A stretch of 64,000 bases of DNA, taken from Chelydra serpentina (Eukaryota > Chordata > Testudines > Chelydridae). Position numbers and translations under genes: made by a program. The notes beneath the pieces are model-generated. The model was not told the DNA's origin. It saw nothing but the letters and a program-made list of their open reading frames with translations, and did no database searches. The stretch lies in contig JBAIAC010000027.1 of assembly GCA_037349315.1 (NCBI GenBank), positions 17,345,501 to 17,409,500 on the forward strand. The letters are read 5' to 3'. Positions 43,193-54,605 of this stretch are shown one piece after another; the first letter of the stretch is position 1; each line of letters opens with the position of its first letter.

Positions 43193-43691
43193 CAAGTGAA
43201 ATATATTTTAACGGTATACAACACCACCACACAACATTTGAGAGTAGGAAGTACAGAATACCATATCCATTTGCAATTGCAAGGGGAATTTAGGTAGGCA
43301 GAGTGTAATTGCCAGAGTTGGAATTTGGCTGAATGAAAGGTGTGGGGAAGGTTACATCATTTTTTTGTTGTATCCTAGTAACTGGGGGTGTAAATAGTAA
43401 GTTGTCGTCGTCATCGTCTTTCGTATGGCTTGGGTAGGTAAGTAATTAATTATCCGAATTGAGCACTTTTGAACGTTGACTGCTTGTTTTAGAAATTGCA
43501 TATAAATCCCAATTCTCAACTGATGACTGAAGAGGTCCTTGAGCTTGTGTTTTATATGAGAGAGACCCTCTCCAATTGCACAGTATTTACTATTGCCGTT
43601 CTGAGCAGTTGGTTGAGTATTGACATGAGAGGAAGAGTAACTCCTAATGAATTTGCAAGTACCATTTCCTGTATTTTTCTGGGCTTTTCAC
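43193..43691. other. Non-coding DNA
   Basis: Part of it (about 43455-43515) repeats a segment at about 42555-42620 (GAGCACTTTTGAAC, GACTGCTTGTTTTAGAAATT), a local duplication of about 60 bases. Confidence 0.45.
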
Positions 43692-43867
43692 TGAATCACA
43701 GAATATCAGGGTTGTAAGGGACCTTAGAAAGTCATCTAGTCCAACCCCCTGCTCAAAGCAGGACCAATCCCCAATTTTTGCCCCAGATCCCCAAATGGCC
43801 CCCTCAGGGATTGAACTCACAACCCTGGGTTTAGCAGGCCAGTGCTCAAACCACTGAGCTATCCCTC
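43692..43867 (-). mobile_element. tRNA-derived SINE with CR1 tail, antisense
   Basis: Complement reads GGGATAGCTCAGTGGTTTGA (A box), B box GAGTTCAATCC, and the CR1-type tail GACTAGATGACTTTCTAAGG ending TGATTCA. Same subfamily as 35407-35592. Its 5' end abuts a 5S rRNA-like segment. Confidence 0.83.
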
Positions 43868-43970
43868 TTGGTGGTCTCCCATCCAAGTACTGATGTGGAC
43901 TAAAGCTGCTTAGTTTGTTAGATCTGCTGAGGATCTCAGACAAAGGTAGTGTGATTACAAAGATGTAAGA
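43868..43970 (-). repeat. 5S rRNA-derived segment joined to the SINE head
   Basis: On the minus strand the end of this block reads AGTACTTGGATGGGAGACCA, nearly identical to the conserved internal promoter region of vertebrate 5S rRNA. Before it, AGATCTAACAAACTAAGCAG corresponds to the part where 5S has GATCTCGGAAGCTAAGCAGG. The block spans most of a 5S gene, is diverged, and is directly followed by the tRNA-derived SINE. Either a SINE landed at a 5S pseudogene or the two form a dimeric SINE, as 5S-tRNA chimeric SINEs are known in amniotes (AmnSINE1). Confidence 0.7.
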
Positions 43971-45730
43971 GTATTTCACTTAAGACTTGACAAACTAGTT
44001 TGTATAAAATAAGGCAATCCTCCATTTCTTCCTCCCCTTGCCATCTCTCCCTCCCCCCCCCCCCCAAAATCCAACAAAGAACACCCCACCTTTATGCAGT
44101 TTTAGAACAGAATCTGCTCTGTGGTTTTGATGTGTTATGGGAAAATATTTTTCTTGTTTTGGGGATGAAACTGGTTATGATAAAAATTTTGCGAGAGAGC
44201 TTGCTCTTGTAAAATTTCCAACTTGATTTTGCAGGTCATAGGGGTTTGGATAAGCATGCTAATATTCAGGGCCCCTCTTCGTACAGTCCTGATTTATAAG
44301 CCTTAAGAGTTCTAATTTAGTTATTTTGGTACATGACACCTGTTGAAAACTTTCCCCCTTTTCCGTGTGCATGCCAGCTAAGCTCTTAGGAAACTCACTT
44401 TTCAGTTTTTTGCCTTTGGGCTTTGGCCTGATCCTTCAGATGTGCTGAGCACTCATCATCCCATTTGAAGTTAATGGAAGCTGCATATGCTCAGCACTGT
44501 GAAAATCAGGCACTTGATAACTATCCATTGTAAAGTAGCTGTTCAAAATGTGCTCTGCAAACCATTTGTGCAGATGACCGACTTTTTGTGAGTTGGTTTT
44601 GCGTGTATGTAATTGTGTTCTAAAATGGCTACATGCATCTTTAAATTAGTAGTGTTTTTAAAAAAAATAGTTTGCTGTTTTAAAATTCTTTCGATCTCTG
44701 AATGTCTGAGTAGCTTCAGGCCTGTGAATGTGAGTTAATTCTACCCTGTCTAAAGAGAGACCCATAGCAAGGTTTTCCACCTTCCTGAGGTGAACCAGTA
44801 ATTTTGGCCTGCTGTGCATGCAGATTGAAGCTTCTTAACTTCCCCCTTGTTCTGGACTACTAGTTTTCTTTTATGTCCAGCTCCACCTCCTGCAAAATAC
44901 CTGCTCACTGGAACACATTCATCCAAGGACTGGAAACAGTGTGGTGTATGTATGTAAGAGGCACCCAGGACCATCCTTCACATCGTTTCCTACCTTGTTA
45001 AAACCATGGGATTATAGCATTAGAAGTAGTCTCTTTTTACTTAACATTGTGGTTGTATTAGAATGGGATTTCTCTAAAGATTATTTTGTAAAAATATCTA
45101 TAAATACTGCTTTAATATATATTTGTTTGGCATGAGTGCACTGTTTCTTGAAGCTGACAAGTTTTGCCAACCTAAGGCAAGAATTGACGTTCTTTAGAAG
45201 CCAAATGACGTGGAAGAGAAACCATTGATAATTTATAGATCCCTTTAAAAATTAAAATTTATATTGAAGTCATTTTAAAAATGAAATGCTTTTAATGTTC
45301 TAAGTGCATTAGGCACATTAAGAAAAAAGTGCATCTCTCTCATAAGGATAGTAAATACTTTAGGAGCAGGGAAGGGCCATGTGGCTCGAAATGGTGGGCC
45401 TATTCAACTTTAAATGCTCACATGAATCTGTTGGATTGTCAGAGTTGTACTGGAAATCACTCAAACATGTTATCTTTTTGCATCTGATCAGGCTTGAAGT
45501 ATTTTGATATAAGCCTTTGTGCTACTTTTGTTCTTGAATTCATTGTTGGAACCTGAAAATGGAGAGGTGCCTGGAAAAATGAAATATTTTGGGACATGGG
45601 TGGAAAATATTAAGCATTCACATAAATATTTTCACATCTGAAAAAATTATTATAGGTTTACTGCTAGAAAAGGCAAACATTTTAAAATTATTAGATTTAA
45701 GGGTGGATGTTGGTAAGTCTGAAAAGAGTA
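43971..45730. other. Non-coding DNA
   Basis: A C run lies at 44053-44065. About 44425-44512 forms a small imperfect palindrome (GGCCTGATCC and AAATCAGGC) and resembles an old amniote repeat. No gene seen. Confidence 0.45.
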
Positions 45731-46745
45731 AGCTGGTTTTTGGAAAGGACGTGGATGCACAGACCAGATCTTCACTCTGCAAAACATAATAGAACAATGC
45801 TTAGAACGGCAATTGCAACTCTACATAAATTTCATAGACTTTGAGAAGGCTTTTGATAGCATTCACAGTGAGCTCAGTTTTAAAGTCAAAACAGGAGTAC
45901 ATCAGGGATATGCCATGTCTGCAATCCTCTTCAACATTGCCATCGACTGGGTAATGCAGCGTAGAACAGAAGAAATGCCAAGAGGCATGGAATGGACACC
46001 CTTCCCACCTCTTGAAGACCTGGACTTCGCGGGTGATCTTGCTCTCCTTTCACATACCCAACACTATATACAAGAAAAAACAACTCGACTCAATGCATTC
46101 AGCCAGCAAATTGGAGTGAAAATCAACCGCAATAAGACAGATATCATGACCTTTAATATTGCTTCACCATCACCAGTACATATAGAGGATGAAGTTCTCA
46201 CCAATGTAGAAACATTCACATACTTGAGCAACACCATCAGCCAGGATGGTGGAACAAGCCAGGACATCCGGAACAAAATCAATAAATCCAGGAACACCTT
46301 CAGGATCTAAAATACAGTCTGGAAACCATCAAAATACAACACCAAAACCAAGATTTATAAAAGCTGTGTACTTTCAACATTACTTTATAGTGCAGAATGC
46401 TGGGGAATGAGAAAGGATGACATGTCCAAACTGTTTTCATTCCATACAACCGGACTCAGAAAAATCCTCTATCTTTTGGCCCAGATCAATCTCAAACCAA
46501 GATCTATTGACAGTGCAACCAAGAGGATATAAGCACCATCATTGCCAGGAGGCATTGGAGTGGATTGGCCATGTGCTTCGGATGGAAACTGATTCCATCA
46601 CCAGAGTAGCAATAAGCTGGACACCTGAAGGCAAGCGAAAACGAGGACGCCCGAAAACATGGTGAAGACTTCCCATAAACACAGGAGTGGAGGAGCTTCG
46701 TCACTGCCCTAAACGCCAGAGGCGTAATGGGAACATCATGATGAT
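45731..46745 (+). pseudogene. RTE-like LINE reverse transcriptase, dead copy
   Basis: Translation gives FIDFEKAFDSIHSE (about 45826), then directly FKVKTGVHQGYAMSAILFNI (about 45880). The RT fingers-palm linker between them is deleted. The catalytic box reads DFAGDLALL in place of FADDLALL, so one active-site Asp is lost. Downstream, TYLSNTISQDGGTSQDIRN, then after a stop at about 46308 EWIGHVLRMETDSITRVAIS and GKRKRGRPK in other frames match the C-terminus of RTE-clade elements. The 3' end finishes in ATCATGATGATG, a short tandem tail of RTE type. No endonuclease seen. Clade assignment is moderately sure. Confidence 0.72.
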
Positions 46746-46860
46746 GTTAGTAACTCCTGAAGTCCACCCAGAAACCGAACTGTGACTCTTGACTCTTTTA
46801 TGCTTCTCAGTTGGATATCCTGGCCCTGCTGAAGTCAATGGAGTTCAAGATTTCATCATA

Positions 46861-47026
46861 AATTGCCTAGGGAGGCTGTGGAATCTCCATCATTGGGGAT
46901 TTTTAAGAGCAGATTGGACAAACACCTGTCAGGGATGGTCTAGATAATACTTAGTCCTGCCTTGAGTGCAGGGGACTGGAATAGATGACCTCTCAAGGTC
47001 CCTTCCAGTTCTATGATTCTATGATT
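46861..47026 (+). repeat. CR1 3'-end fragment
   Basis: Reads LPREAVESP-like codons (TGCCTAGGGAGGCTGTGGAA) and then GACCTCTCAAGGTCCCTTCC and TTCTATGATTCTATGATT, the CR1 3' terminus. Separate insertion just downstream of the RTE-like copy. Confidence 0.75.
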
Positions 47027-48299
47027 TGTTTGTCAGCTTTCTCATTAGTTTAATTCATGTAAAACTAAGAAGGGATGAAAATCAATAGAGATGAAAGAAA
47101 AATAACTAGGTAACCAAAGAAATCCCTCACACATGTACACCAGGAAGTTAGAGACCAAGATACCATTGTCCTTTTGGACATCTCCTATGCAATCTTGTTG
47201 TTGTCTTATTTCTAGGTATCTAAGTATTGTATCTAAAATAGCTAAGAGAAGGAGAAAGCTGTTCATTATTCTTGATTTGAAGTAGTCTTCAGAAAGTACC
47301 TATTAATCCTCGTTTCTTAACTTGATTGTCTCCTACCCACGTGAAAAGAGCTAGTCCTCCTTAGTTAGTGTAAATAGAATGATTTATAATGCAATACTAG
47401 TTTACATAAAAACATGAGCAGTAACTTTGAGGAAATTAATTCCTGATGAGTACTTATCACTATCACAACATAAAGTATCTGTATTTTAACCAGACATAAA
47501 AAGGTACTTAACGGTGTGTGTGGACAAACTGTGGAATTTTTTGTATGAATATGGGTAACACCTCCTCTTTGTTTGTTTTTACCTTCCATGCTTGGTTCTT
47601 TTAACAACTCCTTTTTGATCTAAGTCCATAGCAAGTAACTCGTCATGAACAATTACACAGATAAAAGTCCTTGAGGAAACAGAGAGAAAGCTGTTTATTG
47701 GGGAATTACCTGCTACCTGGCTTCAACCAGGCTAAGAACAATTTACTCTTCTCAAAGCTAAACCTAGGATCTAAAGGAGGACACAAAACATTAGAGGAAC
47801 CTGGGCCCTAGAAAAGAGAGGTGATTGAGTGAGCAGCCAGAGACTGCCCAGGAAGTATCAGCAAAAGCTGACAGGCTGGCGAGGATGCTCAGAGAAAGGG
47901 TGCTTATCCTGCAAGCACAACTGTTCCAGCCAGCCAGCCAGCACTGGATGTTAGCTGGGCTGAGGGAAATTTACAAAAACTGTCAAGGAAAGATTAAGGT
48001 GTCAGTAAGCCCCATCCGTATAGGCTTTTCATTGTTTCTACCCTTTGTTTTATGTGCTTTGTATCTTTGGGGGAATGAATAAATTCTTTATTTTGAAGAT
48101 GCTGTTTTTGAATTGAATTGCTTTGATCAGCTCACTGGTCACACAGGTCTTTGGAGTGAAAAGACTTCCAGGTGTAGTTGGGCCTGTAGGTGTAGTTGGG
48201 CCTGTTGCATTAACACGACTAGGAAATGGGGATCACAGCCCAAAGATCCAGTGTGTGTGGCACCACATTGTTTCACTCATAGCAAGATGCATTAGTGCA
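47027..48299. other. Non-coding DNA with a possible LTR-like repeat
   Basis: 47031-47620 shows nothing. About 47640-48120 has a more even composition, an 85-codon open stretch (47825-48082) and ends near AATGAATAAATTCTTTATTT, with a polyadenylation-type signal. It looks like an interspersed LTR-like repeat, but no termini could be defined. A 15-base tandem duplication GTAGTTGGGCCTGTA occurs near 48175-48205. Confidence 0.35.
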
Positions 48300-48637
48300 C
48301 TCTAGAGCAGTGGTAGGCAACCTGTGGCCGGCGGGCTGCACACAGCCAGTCGGGGCAATCCACGGGCGGGCTGCCAGTTTGTTTACATTTGCACGGCTGC
48401 CTGCAGCTCCCAGTGGCCACGATTCACTGTTCCTGGCCAATGGGAGCTGCAGGAAGCGGCAGCCAGCACATCCCTGTGGCTCGCAGCTCCCATTGGCTGG
48501 GAATGGGGAACCGCAGTCACTTGGAGCTGCGGGCAGCCGTGCAAATGTAAACACACTGTCTGGCGGCCTGCCAGCAGATTACCCCGACTGGCTGTGTACG
48601 GACCGTGGGCCACAGGGTGCCCACCACTGCTCTAGAG
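48300..48637. mobile_element. Palindromic hAT MITE with 8-bp TSD
   Basis: CTCTAGAG (48300-48307 and 48630-48637) flanks a 322-bp element with ends CAGTGGTAGGCAACC and GGTGCCCACCACTG. The duplication fits the NTCTAGAN preference of hAT transposases. The interior is GC-rich and largely palindromic (GTTTACATTTGCACGGCTGC on the left against its complement near 48530-48552). Frames inside it are not genes. Confidence 0.8.
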
Positions 48638-51600
48638 GGACTAAAAGGGATTCTAGGTTTGCTACTGTGACAATGTGTTTTCCTTAGGCATTACTTTTCC
48701 CCACATTCTGGACTATTCAAAAAGCATGTTGGTTGTAATTGAGTTATATTTTCTCTTTTCAGATAGTAGCTGCCACATGTTTATGCTTCTCTTGTTTGAT
48801 AATGTCATTGAAACATATTTCCACACTTATAAATGTAATGTCTTCAAGAACAGCTCTGAAAATAATGTTATTTCAGATATTCTAAAATGTTGAGATCTGC
48901 ATCTTAAACAGCATTGTCTGCTTTGATGAATAGCTGCACAGCTGAATTATTTCAATCACTCTTGTATGTGAAGGACTGTTTAAATTCTAGAATAGCTGTT
49001 GTAGATGTTTGATGGAGTCTGTTCAGATTTTTTTTATTGTGATGGTGTCAAGGGGAAAACTTCTGTAGAGATCCCATGCTCACATGGTTTCAGGGAGAGG
49101 TGAAACTCTGTGGGGATGGAGTCAAATAGCCTAAGTTTCACAAACATCACAAAGGACTAAAGCATGGTCTACACATAAGGCAGGGGAGAATCAGGCCCTG
49201 TGTTTACAGTTGCTTAAAACTTGAGACTTTCTTGCCTTTCTGCAAACCAACTTTTGAGATGAAATGCAAAGATTAATTTGGAGGGGAAAAAACGGGGTGA
49301 AGAAGCTAGCCAAATGCCAGACTAATTTCAGTAGTGCTTATCATTTTCATAGTGGAATGCAGGTGAGTTTGAGCATTGTTTGGAATCATGGAGTATTAGA
49401 TTATTTGATTCCTTGAAAGATGACTGGCAATGTTGTTCCAGAAAGTATTATAAACCATCATTTGTCTGTGGACAAATATAGAAATAAAATTACTTTTTGG
49501 TCATATGCTTGCCAGCATTCCACTGACCAAGAAATCTGAAATTTGTGAAGTTTATCTGGTGTCACCTAGAACCCCAATGGATCCTGAATTGTGTATCGTT
49601 GTCAAGTTATATGAAGTAGCATTCCTATGAGTATTCTTTAAAATATCCCTCCACTCATGTAAATCTAATGTGGATACCATTTAATTTTCCCATCTTTTCA
49701 TGTACGAGTGCTTTACAAAAGTGATCATAGCCCCTAGAGCCTGGTGTATCCAATATCCATCTTAGTTTTCTAGTAGAAGATAATCCTTTCCAGTCCAATT
49801 GGCAAACTACTTAATTACAGCATTGTTAGCCTATTAAAGGCATTTTTAAATATTAAAAAAGGTAATCAACTCACATTGTTTCTTTATCTGATAAGAGAAG
49901 ATGAAAGTCCAAACTCAGTGTTTTGTTGTTGTTGAACAAGCTAGTTTGCCTTTCTTCTCTTACCATTTCACTATAAAAAAACAACAAAACCACCAGTAAA
50001 GAGAGCACAGTAAACAGTCAATGGGAGTATAAATCATAAAAGAAGTTTATCTGCTCTTAATTGTTATGATGAAATATACAATAGAATGCTAGTGTTCAGC
50101 CCAGATGAGAGAGTGCTTAGCCTCTTTATCATCATTTGGTTCTTTGTTGTCCAGTGGCAGTCGTCAGGATTTATCCAACATTAGTTAGTTCAGAAATGTT
50201 AGAGAGATATAGTCCATCAAGATATAAGCTTTTAGGAAAATTTTATACGTAAATTTGGGTCAAAGAAATACTCTCACAAATATAGGGATTCTGATAGATA
50301 ACCTTTTTGGTGGGGGAAAAGAGGGGAAGAAGAAATGTTTTGATAACCAATTTATATCAGTCATGCTCTATCAGCAGCCAGTGTAAGTAATATCTGTTCT
50401 CAACTCGAGCCTTCTCTTTTAACTTTTGCCATCTCTTCACTTTAGAGGAAGAAATTTAGCAGTGTACAAATCAAATTTTACACCTCTAACACGATACATT
50501 TTAGGCTTTTATATTTTGGTATTTTATCACTTTGTTGGACTGGAAATTGGGGACAAAGTTAATGAGATAGTTAATCAGCCCAGTCACTAAAAACTGTCAT
50601 ATACTGAAGCTGGAAGGTTATGGTAAAATATCTTTATATGCTACAGTTTGCCACATATTTTTACCAAGGATTGAAAACCATCTCATGGTCACTGAGGCAA
50701 TTACCTATTATATTGATGATACAAAACAGTGTGTTGGTTGTGACTCTTGTTCTATGGTGTATAAATGCTTATTCATTGTGGCATTTAGGAAAAAGTAACC
50801 AGATTTCTCAGAGTTCCAAAGTGATGTTTTTTGGCCCTGGCTCAATTCTCTTCAGCTGTTAACTTTTATGCTCCCAGATTCTGTTTCTCCTTTCATAAAT
50901 AGATACATTTTGTAAATAATAAAGCTATATAACAATACATTCCTCGGTGAAAGTTGTGAGGCTTAATAGATTATAAACTTTATTTGAGATACTCCGATGA
51001 AAGGCCCCATACTGAATACCAAAGTGCTGCTATTTATTTTTTCCCAAAAGATAAACTAATTCCGTATCCATGGGTGCAGCATTATATTTTTATATAATAT
51101 ATCCAGATGCCTGTTTGTAATCCTCAGTATTACTGAGAAACAGTACTGAAGCCACACAATTCTCACATAGGAATTCCTTTCTCTTTTCTTTTTTGGGGGG
51201 CAGTGGGACTTAATTGTGGAAAAAATATAGCTAGTCTCATAAAAACTGTAGTTTCTTTTGCTATGTGTAATAACCTGACAAAATCAGGATCCTTCTCTCC
51301 CTGTTGTCCACATCTCCTATAATTTATTACCATTGGGTATCCCTGGAATTTCATAACTTCTTTCAATAATAGCTATGTGCATTTTGAAGTCCAAAGGCAA
51401 AGTTAAAGTTCAGTTTGTTAAGATAGCATTGGAGTGCCCCGACAGACCTATTATTATGAAAGAGAGACTGCCAGGAGAGGTAGAAATCTACAGAAGATAA
51501 CTGAAACTTAAAGCAACTATCCCTTCAGCCCATTAAGGCAGAAGAATCTTTAAATTCCTTTACACTGGCAATCAAAGCCAAGTATTCAGTCACAAGAACT

Positions 51601-51933
51601 TGAGGCAAATACCTTTAGAGTGAATCTGGTTAACTTGTTTTTGAAGCAGTCATATTGATCACTGAAGGAATACCACAATGTCCAGTTTGAAATAGGCCAA
51701 GTGAATCACTGGGCTGAAGAATAAAATGTGGTTTCTTGCTTCTAGTTTAAAAGAGCCTGCATTAATTGTACTAAGCAGTTTTTTAGAAACAGAGTGGAAC
51801 AGTTATCAAGCATTGGATTAGTGGCTGTATTAACCAGTCATTATGGAATTTCACATCAAATAAAATTGCCAGAGTACAATTCGAGTACCATTCTGGATAA
51901 TATGAAGAATCTCTGTCAGAAATGACTGAAGAC
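48638..51933. other. Non-coding DNA
   Basis: About 3.3 kb, AT-rich, with no recognisable gene, RNA or element ends. Confidence 0.5.
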
Positions 51934-52395
51934 AATGAACAAATAGGTTTCAGTGTAGTAGCCGTGTTAGTCTGTCAGCAAAACGAAAATAAGAAAGAAA
52001 AACTTGTAGCACCGTAGAGACTAACAAATTTATTTCAGCATAAGCTTTCGTGGGTTAGTACCCATTTCATCGGATGCATGGAATGAAACATACAGTAGAC
52101 AGATATTTATACAGTCAGAGAAACATGATAAGGTGGAGGTGCATAGACCAACCTTAAGAGGCTAATTAATTGAGAGGAACCATAACAGCAGGGGAAGAAA
52201 AACCTTTGAAGTGATAGACAAGATGGTCACGTAGGTGTGAATGAGGATCGTAAACTTAAGGGAAATAGATTCATGCACCTCCACCTTATCATGTTTCTCT
52301 GACTGTATAAATATCTGTCTACTGTATGTTTCATTCCATGCACCCGATGAAGTGGGTACTAACCCACGAAAGCTTATGCTGAAATGAACAAATAG
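51934..52395. mobile_element. Palindromic Penelope-like insertion with 13-bp TSD (copy B)
   Basis: Perfect 13-bp direct repeats AATGAACAAATAG (51934-51946 and 52383-52395) bound an element of 436 bp. The left arm starts GGTTTCAGTGTAGTAGCCGT, the same 5' end that copy A has at 1736 in reverse. The two arms mirror each other over about 130 bases (for example TGATAAGGTGGAGGTGCAT near 52127 and its complement near 52274), with about 120 bases of unique DNA between. The right arm contains CCGATGA, then GTGGGT-ACTA-ACCCAC and GAAAGCTTATGC, a hammerhead-like core with one base changed in the first box. It ends within a few bases of where a hammerhead would cleave. Same family as 1365-1750 and 63498-63612. 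Confidence 0.62.
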
Positions 52396-53111
52396 TTCAT
52401 CAGACTATGAGATATCTTATCATGACACCAGTTTATGGATGTTTTACTTGTAGTTGATTTTCTGTTTTGCAAATCTTCTAAATGAGAACATAACATCTTT
52501 AATTATGTAAGAGGTATAGAATAACTAAAGTAGACTGAGAGAATAGGAAGACAGTGATACAGTGAAGGACAAAACACATTGTTAAAGCAGGTAATAAATT
52601 TACTCTAAAGCAGCTAACATATAGCATCAGAACTATTTATCTTCTAACTAAAAGAAATTATTCCAAAATTGTTTTATTATAAAACAACAACAAACCCCAA
52701 AGCTTGTACAAAGCAAGAAGAGAGGTAGTGTCGTAGCCAGTCTAAGGGTATGTCTACACTGTCAGAGTCACGTTGCCAGAAGTTACGGCACGACTCAGAG
52801 AGCACTGAAGGGAGACCGCTGTTGTGTGTTCACACTGTCAGCTGCCTGCGCAATAGCGTGTTCACGCTTGTGGCAGTTGCAGTGGTATTCGGAGCAGTGC
52901 ACTCTGGGCAGCTATCCCACAGAGCATCTCTTCCTCTTGTGCTGCTAAGAGTTGTGGGAATGCGGAGGTGGTCGTGGGGCATCCTGGGTCCTGTCCCAGT
53001 GCCCCGTGATGCATTGCTTTGCATCTCAGCAATCCCTGTGGTTCCATCCGCATTTGGCAGCATCTTTCAACAGTTTGTGTACTGCGTGCTCTGGCTCTTC
53101 GGTCTGTAGGA

Positions 53112-54296
53112 ATGGATCCCGTACTGTTGACCAATATGCTGCCCACTCTCACTAACACGTCACGAGTGGCAAAGTTATTCCTTAAACTACAAAGGCAAAA
53201 GGAGTGCGACATTGATCTCACCACATGTAGTAGCTGTGACATGAGAGTGCTTGTGGCATTCACGGAGGTGCTGACCACAGTGGAACGCCACTTTTGGGCT
53301 CAGGAAACAATCACTGAGTGGTGGGATCACATCGTCATGCACGTCAGGGATGACAAGCAGTGGCTACAGAACTTTTGGATGAGGAAAGCCACATTCATGG
53401 GACTGTGTGATGAGCTCGCCCAAGCCCTGCAGCGCAAGGACATGAGAATGAAAGCTGCCCCGTCGTTGAAGTGTGTGGTGATTGCACTGTGGAAGCTGGC
53501 TACTCCAGACTGCTATCAATCGGTTGCTAACCAGTTTGGAGTGGGAAAGTCGACCGTTGGACTCATGTTGACAGAAGTGTGCAAGGCCATTAATCGCATC
53601 CTGTGACTCTGGGCAATGTGTGTGTCATTGTGGATGGCTTTGTACAAATGGGCTTCCCTAACTGCGGAGGGGCGATAGATGGCTCGCACATTCCAATTCT
53701 GACACCAGACTACCTAGCCACCGAGTATGTCTATTGGAAGGGGTATTTCTCAATGGTTCTCCAGGTGCTTGTGGGTCACTGTTGATGTTTCACGGACATT
53801 AACGCAGGCTGGTCCGGAAAAGTGCATGACGTACGCATCTTTCGGAACACTGACCTGTTCAGGAAGCTGCAAGCAGGGACTTTCTTCCCAGACCAGAAGG
53901 TCACCGTAGGGGAAGTCGAAATGCCCATTGTGATCCTGGGAGACCGTGACAACGCCGTAATTATGTGGTTTATGAAGCCATACACAGGGGCACCTTGACA
54001 GCAGCAAGGGATGGTTCAACAACAGGCTGAGCAAGTGCAGAATGACTGTTGAGTGTGCTTTTGGCCATTTAAAGGCCTGCTGGCGCTGCCTCTATGGGAG
54101 GCTGGACCTGGCCGACGACAATATTCCTATGCTTATAGCCACGTGCTGTATGCTCCATAATATTTGTGAAGGAAAGAGTGAAAGCTTCACTCAGGGCTGG
54201 ACCCCTGAGGCTAAGCACCTGGAGGCTGAATTTGAACAGCCAGAAACCAGGGCTATTAGAAGAGCGCATCACGGGGCAATAAGGATCAGGGAGTAA
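53112..54296 (+). pseudogene. Harbinger transposase (HARBI1-like), frameshifted
   Basis: Starts MDPVLLTNMLPTL at 53112. The first frame (to 53606) includes the helix-turn-helix-like region (YQSVANQFGVGKSTVGLML, about residues 136-154). A frame change near 53603 leads to the DDE nuclease: GAIDGSHIPI (first Asp, about 53679). After another break near 53785 comes NAGWSGKVHDVRIF (second Asp, about 53826), and after a further break MTVECAFGHLKA (Glu, about 54050). All three catalytic residues are thus still readable, but at least three frame breaks and a TGA (about 53997) separate them. Length is near the usual 350-400 codons. It would cut and paste the element together with the SANT protein; this copy cannot. 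Confidence 0.85.
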
Positions 54297-54605
54297 AGCT
54301 GAAATCCACTAATATTTGTTGCTATGCTTGGGATTGCAGTGCTTGTAATGCTAGGAGGTGATTATGATTGGTACAGACGATGCACTATAAAAGTTTAAGA
54401 AAATTGCCTGTTGCTTTGCAGTGCTCTGTTTGCTTTAAATTAATGGAATTAATAGGTTTCAAATCAAAACAATTCTTTTATTTAAAAAACAACAACCGGA
54501 GGAGAGAGACAAACAAAAAAACACATCAGGGCTATGGGGGAAGGGAGGGTCCCAGGAGGAGGTGGGGTCCTGGGACAGTTAAAGATTTGTGTATGTCCAG
54601 GTATC

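Noticed and set aside
47825..48082. An 85-codon frame with a hydrophobic C-terminus
   Set aside because: Sits in an LTR-like repeat with a polyadenylation signal; no homology recognised.
48295..48687. Overlapping frames of up to 130 codons
   Set aside because: They fall within the palindromic hAT MITE at 48308-48629, which opens mirrored frames on both strands.
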